Source of the DNA: Pleodorina starrii
Lineage: Eukaryota > Chlorophyta > Chlorophyceae > Chlamydomonadales > Volvocaceae
Length of the DNA stretch: 64,000 nucleotides
Direction: 5' to 3'
NCBI GenBank assembly: GCA_030267565.1
Contig: BRXU01000014.1
Coordinates: 2,818,501-2,882,500 of the forward strand
How positions within the stretch are numbered: the first letter of the stretch is position 1; each line of letters begins with the position of its first letter. The position numbers and the translations under genes are program-made. This document shows positions 56,728 to 64,000 of the stretch, one piece after another. The notes beneath the pieces were generated by a model. It had not been told where the DNA came from. It did no database searches and was given only the letters and a program-made list of their open reading frames with translations.

Positions 56728-58575
56728 CGATTACTGCAGCCGCGGCGCGGCGGCGGCCGCCGCCATCGCCGCGGCAGCAGCAACAGCAGGATGCCGTACT
56801 CGTCGCGTCGGCGCCGCGGAGCCTTGCCGCCGCTGTCTCGGCGGTGCTGCCGGCGGCAGCGGCGGCGGCAGCCGCCGCTGCTGCCGTAGCTGTTGTGCAG
56901 CCCTCCTCGCAGCAGCAGCAGCCGCAGCAAGTTGAGGAGGACGATGATGAGGACGACGACGAGGGCCTTATGGAGTTTGACCCGCTGCTGTTCATAAAGC
57001 AGTTGCCCCCCCTGGAGAGCTGCGCACCGCCTCACCGGCAGGTGCTGCTGCCGCTGCAGACGCGCGCCATGGCGCAGCGCAAGACGCTCGTCCTGGACTT
57101 GGACGAGACGCTCGTCCACTCGTCCCTTGAGGCGGTTGACCGCTCGGACTTCTCCTTCCCCGTCGTGTTCAACGGCACGGAGCACCAGGTGTATGTACGG
57201 CAACGGCCGTACCTCCGGGACTTCATGGTGAGACCGCTGGCTGCGACTGCCGTACCGCCCTCCACCTTTGTTGCTCCGTTGCCCCCCGCCCCGCCCCGAC
57301 CTGGCGCCGTCTCTCGCCATTTGCCGCGTTGTCCTGCCCAACGCATTGCCACATCCAGCGGTGTGTTTTGTCGCAAACCCAACTCCACTTGGGTCTCTAC
57401 TTCACTCTACTTCACTCTACTTGTCTCGCCTTATTGGGTTGGCCCTACGGAGGCGCCCCTGGCCGCCCCCGCCAGCTCACGGCAAAAACCTCGCTCCCCC
57501 TTCCCCTTCCACCTTCCACCTCCGCCACCACCCTCCCTCCCTCTCCCCCCCCCCCCACAGGTCCGTGTGGCCGCCCTGTTCGAGGTGGTTGTGTTCACGG
57601 CCTCGCAGCGCATTTACGCGGAACGTCTGTTGGACATTCTGGATCCGGAGCAGCAGTTGGTACGACATCGGATCTACCGGGACAGCTGCGTCGTGGTGGA
57701 AGGCAACTACCTCAAGGTACGGCATGGACCCGGCGACCCGGCGGTTAGTAATGAAGTGATTATGTTGGTTCTGGACAGAGCAACATGACCCACCCGCCCT
57801 GGAGCAACACCCGCTGCCCCTCTTCACACCCTCACACCCCCACACCCTCACCCACAGGACCTGTCCATTTTGGGTCGGGACCTGGCGCACACCGTCATCG
57901 TCGACAACTCGCCGCAGGCTTTCGGATTCCAGGTGTGGGTGGGTGGGTGGGTGGTGCGAAGCTGTGTGGTGGGGCGGATGCGGACGTGCATCCATCCTGG
58001 TGGCCTGTTTGGCTGGGGTCGGGTCGGGCCGGGTCGGGTCGGGTCGGCTTTTCGCGCGTCGGGCGATTGTGATGGTGAGGGTGAGGGTGATGGTGGGTCC
58101 AACCCGGAAGCCGCTGGAGCCCTGAAGCTCCCTGAAGGAACACGCCCTACATGCGCTCGCTCGCCCCGACCGCCCCTGAGCCCCTCGCCTTCTGCGTCTG
58201 TTCCTCGCACCTACCTACTCATACCCCAGTCCCTTGGCCCCCCGCATGCCAGCCTACCCATGTACCCAGGCTTTGCGCACTCGCACTCCCTGCTCTGACC
58301 TGCATTTGACCACCTGCCCACCTGCCCACCACCCGCGCCGCTCCCCCGCTCCCCTCCCTCCCCACCTTCCCCTCCCTCCCCACCTGCCCACCTTCCCTCC
58401 CTGGACCCAGGTGGACAACGGCATTCCCATCGAGTCCTGGTACGACGACGACGCCGACACTGAGCTGTTGCGGCTGCTGCCCTTCCTGGAGTCACTGGCG
58501 GGGGCGGAGGTGGCGGACGTGCGGCCCCGCATCCGCTCCCAATTCCGACTGAGGGAGCTCATCGACCGGGCGTGA
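54600..58575 (+). CDS. SCP/FCP1-type CTD phosphatase with long disordered N-terminus
   Basis: Small CTD phosphatase-like (SCP/FCP1 homology, NIF) domain; family members remove phosphate from Ser in the RNA polymerase II tail and other proteins. Exons 54600-54777, 54869-54975, 55404-57227, 57561-57716, 57858-57932 and 58411-58575 give 834 residues. Catalytic domain about 650-834: TLVLDLDETLVHSS (nucleophile Asp660, second Asp662), FPVVFNGTEHQVYVRQRPYL, FEVVVFTASQRIYAERLLD, LVRHRIYRDSCVVVEGNYLK, LSILGRDLAHTVIVDNSPQA, and NGIPIESWYDDDADTELLRL. All expected motifs are present, so it should be active. Residues 96-650 are Ala/Gln/Pro/His-rich with acidic runs (EEEEEGEGDEGEG, EEDDDEDDDEG). Human SCPs have less than 100 residues there. 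Exon 1 (MLSALRGILKRWFG...) carries a short amphipathic start. Exon 2 donor (GTACTT) is weak; the exon 3 acceptor (CTCCTCTCAG) is strong. Confidence 0.87.
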
Positions 58576-60465
58576 GGGGCAGGGTGAGGCGGGAGGGGCG
58601 GCAGAGGCGAGGGGGTCGGGGCGGTTGCTGCCGCTGACCCGTGGGACCCCTCGGAGCGGCTCGACGTCCGCTGTTGTTGCTGTTCGGCTGTTCGTTGGAG
58701 CTTTAGGGTTTTATCCCTGTTTCGTTTCGTTCGTTGGTCCGTTGGGATTTTTTTTGCGTGTTGTGCAGTTTTGTGCTGCGGCTACGTGGGGTCCGGGGGG
58801 GCGTCGTCATACCCGTTTGGTGCATTGGGGGGGGGCGTTGGTCGAGGGAGGGGACGGCGAAAGGCACTGATGGTTAATTTTGATGGGGATGGTGGTGGCG
58901 GGAGGCGGGAGGTGTGGGAGGTGAGGTTCTGTGTGCTTTGTGCTGCTTTGTTGCGGCGGCGGTGACGGGCGGTGGGCGCTGCGGCGCCGACCTGACGGCT
59001 GACAGCGGGGAGGAGGAGGTGGACCTCAGTTCCTGCCTGCCTGACTGTCTGGGGGCTGCTGTGCATTTGGGCCCCGCCGCTGCGGTAGTGCCGTTACGGC
59101 CACTGCCGTTGCTGCCGCTGCCGCCCCTCTCGGCTCCCCCGCCCCCCTCGCGGCTGCAATTGCCGATCCCGAGACACTGGGGGGGCGGGGGGAGGGCTGG
59201 TACCGGGCCTTATCCCCGACCGACCGACCGACCGACCATGAATATGAATATGGTACCATAGGGGGGCAATAGCACCTGGTTGCGACACTGGGTTGCAGGA
59301 AGGGAGGGGGGGTGGGGGGCTGTAGCGGGTTTTAGGGTCAAGGTGCCCGAGTAGGGCTGCAGGATCCCCGCATTTGTACGTCTGCACACTCACTCATGCA
59401 CACTCACATGTGTGTATGTAGGGGGGGGCTGTGTGGCGTGTGTCGATATAAGTAAAGCGTGTGCACAGTGCATAGGCATGCCATGGCATGGGGTGCCGTT
59501 GGTTCCGCCGCCGTGCAGGGGCTGATGTCGGGGCTGCCACTGCATATCCTATCCCTATCCCGCGCTGTTTGTGCGGCTGCTGGCTTGATGGTACGGCCTG
59601 TACGGCACCTGGAGGCGGGGAGGGCGGTGCACCGCCTGCCGGTCCGCCCCCGCGAGACCCCTCCCCTCTTTTCACTTGCAGTGCACCTTTAATGGGGCCA
59701 CTAGGGTGATGATCTGTTTCTTGGCCTCCCCGGGGCGTGTCGTTTGCCAGGGGGGCGGGCACGGTCATGGCCCCTTCCCCTTCCCTCCCCTCCCCATACC
59801 AGACGCTGAAGCGCTGAACATGCGCTGTGCTGTGCTGTGCTGCGCCCCAATCAGTTGGTTGATATTGATGTCAGGCGCGGCAAGCGCGGCGTGTGGGCCC
59901 TGTGCCCTCTTTCGAATCGGCCACGCATAGCCCCCCCGATCGCCGTGTCCACTACCCTGTTCATCCATCCATCCATCCATCCATCCATGCACACTGCATA
60001 GCTCCGCGTGTTTGGGATCGCGCGGCCCCACTTTGGCGAAGTATCTGTGGGACGCCGCGGACGGACGAGAGGTGTTGCTGCGCGACGTGTGGCATGAAGT
60101 GGTGGCGTACAGTGGATGGGTGTGGCGTAGCGCCTGCGAAGGCGGGCGCATGCGGCGGCATGGCGGGGCGCTGGTCGCTCATATACGTAAGTGGCAGATA
60201 TAAAACAACAAAAACATTGCTGTAGCTTAAATAGGAACAGACGTGACGTGTCATGTTGTTGTGTGGAGTGCCGCGTGTGTGTGCATTCCTTGTCCGCCAA
60301 GGGGGGCAACGGGCAAGTGCGTGTTTCCTGTACATTTGGATTTGAAGGGGTCATGCTTTGAAGGGTGTCGGGCCTGCCCGGACTCTTGAGTTGGTTTTTC
60401 TTTCGGACTTTGGACGCTCCAGAGGACTTCGGAACAGGAAGCATGCGGCGGGTGTGTGTCTGTGT

Positions 60466-60504
<39 letters not shown>

Positions 60505-61376
60505 GGATCGACCGTGCGCACGGACCCCTTCCTCACCCGCCCATCCGCGCAGGGCTTCTCAAACCCCTCCGCACTTCGGTCGGGGGGGGCGGCGAAGACA
60601 CAGGCTCACGCGCATGGCTGCCTGCCTGGTAGTGCATATTGTCCAGTTGAAATTAAATGAGGAAGAGGAGGAAGCAGCTCTCTCTGGTCGCCTTGCAGGC
60701 GCCGTGTGCTCCCCCTCCCCCCCCTGTTGTAACGAGGAGCGGTGGGCAATGCGCCAAAAATGCCTGGGGGGGGGGGCGGTTACCCGGTGTGGTGTTGTCC
60801 CACGCTTCCACTTACACCGCAGACCGCACTGTCGCACAGCTCCTTCCAGCAGCAGCAGCAGCAGCGGCTACAGGGGGTGCAGACGACGGAGCTTTGAGTC
60901 CACACACGGAGCTCACACGGAGCAGTTCAGTTTAGGAGCCGAGGTGCCCGGCTGCAGCCGCGGGCTGGACGGAGCCAGGGCAGCGCAACCCGCGTCTCGA
61001 GTCGCACCCCCCCCCCCGCCGGGGCGGCACTCATGTTGTCATTCCCTCCTCCATCCACAGCTCTCCCTCAGCTCTCCCCACCCCCCTCAACAGCAGCGCA
61101 AGCCGCGTCCGCAATGCCCCCCCAGCCTCCCATCCGTCGGACTGCTGCACTGCACTGCGCTGTGTGGACTCAGCTCGTCACGACCCTCGCTGCTCGAGAC
61201 AGCTCTCTGTGTGGAACATCCACCCAACCGATGGCCCGATTGTATCGGTTACGAACCCTCCGCCACGGCGACACCCGATACGATACAACAGCTCCGACCC
61301 GATACGTCGCAGAGCAAAGAGAGAGCTCACGCACCCACCCACACATCAAAGCAAAGCAAAGCCCGCTCGTCAAACC
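58576..61376. other. Convergent spacer between the SCP-phosphatase and NOC2 genes
   Basis: No gene recognised. Contains CCAT/ATCC units (about 59963-59988), a GT run (60470-60500), G runs and scattered CCGTAC words. TTACA at 60812-60816 could be the poly(A) signal for the NOC2 gene. Confidence 0.45.
60466..60501. repeat. GT dinucleotide run
   Basis: About 13 GT units with a preceding GTGTGAGTGTG. Confidence 0.85.
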
Positions 61377-63810
61377 TTACCGGCCGCCTCGCCCCCGCCC
61401 GCGGCCCCGGCCGCCTCCACCCCGGCCCCCACCACCCCGGCCGCGCCCGCGCTCTCCGCCCCTGCCCCCGCCCCGGCCTCCGCCCCGGCCCTCAGAGCCT
61501 CCACCGCTCTGCCCGCGCCCCCTCCCCCCGCGACCCCTCCCTCCGCGCCCGCCCTCCCCGCCCGCAAAGCCCCGCCCCCCGCGGCCGCCCCAGCCACCCC
61601 CGCCACCGCCCCCGCCAGCGCCCCCACGGCCCCGTGGACCCCTGCCGCCGCCGCCGGCGCCGCCCCTGCCTCCCCGCCCACCCCGCTCCTGCGGCCGCCC
61701 CCCCTCCTCCTCCTCGTCATCCTCCTCCTCGCTGCCGCCCTCCATCATCCCATCCTCCATCTCCTCGTCGTCGTCCCTGTCCAGCGGACCACTCCCGCCA
61801 CCACCGCTGCCATCCTCCTCCTCCTCCTCCTCCTCCTCCTCGCTGCCGCTGCCTCCCTCGACGACGTCGTCCGCCTCGTCATCGCTGCTGGGCACATAGT
61901 CCTCCAACACATCCTCCTCCGCCACCAACCCCTCCTCCGCCTCCTCCTCATCGCTGCCCGCAGTGCGCTGCCGCTTGCCCGCCGCCGCACCGGCCTTGGC
62001 CTTGCCGCCCTTGGCTGCCTTGGGCTCCTCCGCCTCTTCGTCCTCCTCCTCGTCCTCCTCCCCGCCGCTGCCGTTGGCCATCCGCTCGTCGTCGCTCTCC
62101 GAGCCCTCGTCGTCGTCGTCGTCCTCGTCCCGCCGCGCGCGCTTGCGGTCCCTGCCCGCCCCCGCCCCGCCCCCCAGGTCGACGTCGTCCGCCCTCCTCG
62201 CCGCCGCCCGCTGCGCCGCCCGCTGCATCATGGCGGCTGCCAGCTGCAGCAGCGGGGAGCGACCCGCCTCGCGCTCGTCCCGGAGAAAGGCCTGGAGGAC
62301 AGGAGGGGGGGGGGCAAAACCGGGCCCCGGGTTCTGTTCAGTGCAATGGGGGGGGGTTGAGGGTAAGGGCGAGGTCGGGTTCAGGCGCTGCCTTGGAGCG
62401 CGGCCGCCGACATCCTGAAACAGCCCGACAACCCTAAAACAACCCCAAACCCCTTCCGCAGCCCCCCCCCTCCCCTCGCCTCCCCTCCTCCCCCCTGCCT
62501 CACCTGCACCTTGGCGCTGTCCTTGGGTCCGAAGTCCACTCGGTCCCGAGCGGCACCCACCCACACCACGTTGCGCTGAATGGCGTCCACAACCTGCTTG
62601 GCGGACCGCCTGAGGGGAGGGGAGGGGAGCGGAGTGTGTGTTTGTGTTGGTGGTGGGGGTGGTGGGGGTGGAGGGCTAAGCGAGGGGAAGGCACAGACAG
62701 GAAGGAGTCAACACGCCATCTTTGGCTCCTGTCAAGATGCGCGCATCCCTGCACACTCCACACCTCTGCCCTCTTCTGCCCCTCCCTCGCTTGTTTTCCC
62801 CCCTCGCTCGCTCCCTCGTAATCACTCATTCATTCGCTCTTCCCTCCATTACCTGCCCCCCTCCTCCCCCCTCCCCCTCCCGGCTCTCCCCCCCCCCCGC
62901 ACTCACTTGAACCTCTCCACGTTGCACCCCTTGACGAACTTCCTCAGGTGGCTCAGAGGCACGTGGGCCAGCTCGGGGAAGGCGATGGAGCACGACCAGG
63001 CGGCCAGGTGGTCAACCAGGAGCTCCAGGACCTGGGGGGGCGGGGGAGGGGGGGAGGGGGAGGGGGGGGGAGGAGGGGGAGTCGAGGACCGTTCGAGTCA
63101 TGAGTTAGGCCCCCGCTGCTCCCAAACCTCACCATCCCCACCCCCCAACACACACAACGGTGCAACCAATGCGCATCTCGGTGGGTGCGCTTCAACCCCT
63201 CCCCCCCCAGCCCCCCTCCACCCCCCTCCTCCTCCTCCCCCCTCTAAACACCCACCCACCTGTGTCACCACCTCCTCCTGGCAGGCCGGCGACTTGACCA
63301 ACAGCTTGCCCAGCTTGAGCTGGAGGGACAGGTCGGGACAGCCGCCAGACACAGCCGCGCCCTTGCCGCCGGCACCCCCGCCTCCTGGCCGCTTGCGCAG
63401 CTCCGCCCAGCCCAGCGCCTCAAGCGCCAGGGGGGCCACCGGCACGTACAACCCCGCCTGGGCTGCCAGCCTGGGACCCAGGGCAGGGCAGGGAGGGTGG
63501 AGGTGGGATTGGAGAATCGCAGGCGGGGGTTTGGGGGTGATGTGGTGAGAGGGATCGAGGGGGTGGGGTGGGTGAGCCCTGTTTCAGATTCCCTTCACCT
63601 CCGGCTCCACCCTTTCTCCCCCAACCCGGGTCCCGGCCCCCCCCCCGGTCCCCCCCTCCCTCGCCCCCACCTGTTGAGGGCTCGTGCCAGTCGGAGTCTG
63701 AGCGGGAAGTAGCGGGGGGTGGGCACCAGTCGGGCGGCCCCCAGCAGCAGCTGCACCACCGGGTAGACCAGGGGGCGCAACTCGGGTCGGTCGCTGTGGG
63801 CGCCAAGAAC
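61377..63810 (-). CDS. NOC2: NOC2-like nucleolar complex protein (partial, 5' end off the right edge)
   Basis: C-terminal part of Nucleolar complex protein 2, which works with NOC1 and NOC3 in maturation and export of pre-60S ribosomes. Exons in gene order: 63810-63671, 63470-63260, 63031-62907, 62609-62504 and 62291-61377, all phases consistent. Visible: SDRPELRPLVYPVVQLLLGA then RLVPTPRYFPLRLRLARALN (the family L-V-Y-P and F-P-L-R blocks), QAGLYVPVAPLALEAL, LSLQLKLGKLLVKSPACQEE, DHLAAWSCSIAFPELAHVPL with HLRKFVKGCNVERFK, and KQVVDAIQRN...DRVDFGPKD. The last exon then codes for an acidic Asp/Glu-rich segment and a Gly/Arg-rich tail of about 95 residues (RGG repeats), typical of nucleolar RNA-binding proteins but unusually long here. 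The stop at 61377 lies inside GTAAGG, a good donor, so another exon to the left is possible. The N-terminal half lies beyond base 64000. The intron upstream of 63810 contains an inserted repeat. Confidence 0.85.
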
Positions 63811-63859
63811 CTGATCATGAGAGGGGAGTGGCGCGGGAGGGGGAGGGGAGGGGAGGGGG

Positions 63860-64000
63860 TTCAGGGAGTGATATGCTCCTTTATGAAATAATGAGTCACT
63901 GCGGACGTTGATGATCAAGCTGCGACAGCCGCTGAACCTCCGGAACTGTTAAAGTTATCCCACCCATTCCCAAACGTTACCGACATTGCTGCTTGACCCG
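63860..64000 (-). mobile_element. Second copy of the 141-bp element, inverted, in an intron of the NOC2 gene
   Basis: Reverse complement of 25157-25297 with two mismatches. It starts 50 bases upstream (in gene orientation) of the NOC2 exon at 63810, so it sits in an intron. The element continues past the right edge. Confidence 0.85.

Noticed and set aside
60365..62437. 690-codon plus-strand open frame
   Set aside because: Mostly Pro/Arg runs antisense to the Gly/Arg and Asp/Glu tail of NOC2, and includes a GT run; no domain.

Overview
The window looks like nuclear DNA of a volvocine green alga (Chlamydomonas/Gonium/Eudorina/Volvox lineage). The reasons are compact intron-rich genes with clean GT-AG junctions, a sharp contrast between GC-rich coding exons and less GC-rich spacers, long Ala/Gln/Gly/Pro/Ser low-complexity tracts inside proteins, candidate TGTAA poly(A) signals, and relics of DIRS-type and LINE-type retroelements. 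No rRNA, convincing tRNA, CRISPR or prokaryotic operon was seen. Gene models were spliced by hand from conserved motifs and intron phase. All nine complete models give an open frame whose exon lengths sum to a multiple of three. Starts and small exons remain predictions.

Layout, left to right: (1) an NCS1-type nucleobase transporter, minus strand, 3' end cut by the window (1-1948). (2) A 6-kb repeat-rich spacer with a LINE-like relic, a collapsed DIRS-like element, a 451-bp tandem duplication and palindromic short repeats (about 1910-7600). (3) Two Mpv17/PMP22 family genes facing each other (8197-9405 plus; 13715-15088 minus). (4) A 12-exon gene for a 1731-residue J-domain protein carrying FN3-like, coiled-coil, UIM and Gln-rich regions (15738-24107 plus). 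(5) A small coiled-coil protein (26326-27004 minus). (6) An 11-exon secreted-type SGNH/GDSL hydrolase (28138-32983 plus). (7) An intronless uL10-like organellar ribosomal protein (34604-35359 minus). (8) A 10-exon protein kinase (36856-42340 plus). (9) A 1722-residue protein ending in a sucrose-phosphatase-like HAD domain with a degenerate active-site motif (47390-53139 minus). (10) An SCP/FCP1-type phosphatase with a very long disordered N-terminus (54600-58575 plus). (11) The C-terminal part of the ribosome-assembly factor NOC2, minus strand, running off the right edge (61377-63810).

The eleven genes alternate strand without exception, so every spacer is either a divergent promoter region or a convergent 3'-end region. 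The functions are mostly unrelated housekeeping and signalling (ribosome assembly and ribosomal protein, protein quality control, phosphorylation/dephosphorylation, transport, esterase), and no metabolic cluster is evident. The most unusual items are the J-FN3-UIM-Q-rich protein (which also has a GC-AG intron inside the J domain), the HAD protein with a DAS instead of DxD motif and a possible starch-binding region, and a near-identical 141-bp element present in inverted orientation at 25.2 kb and at the right edge.
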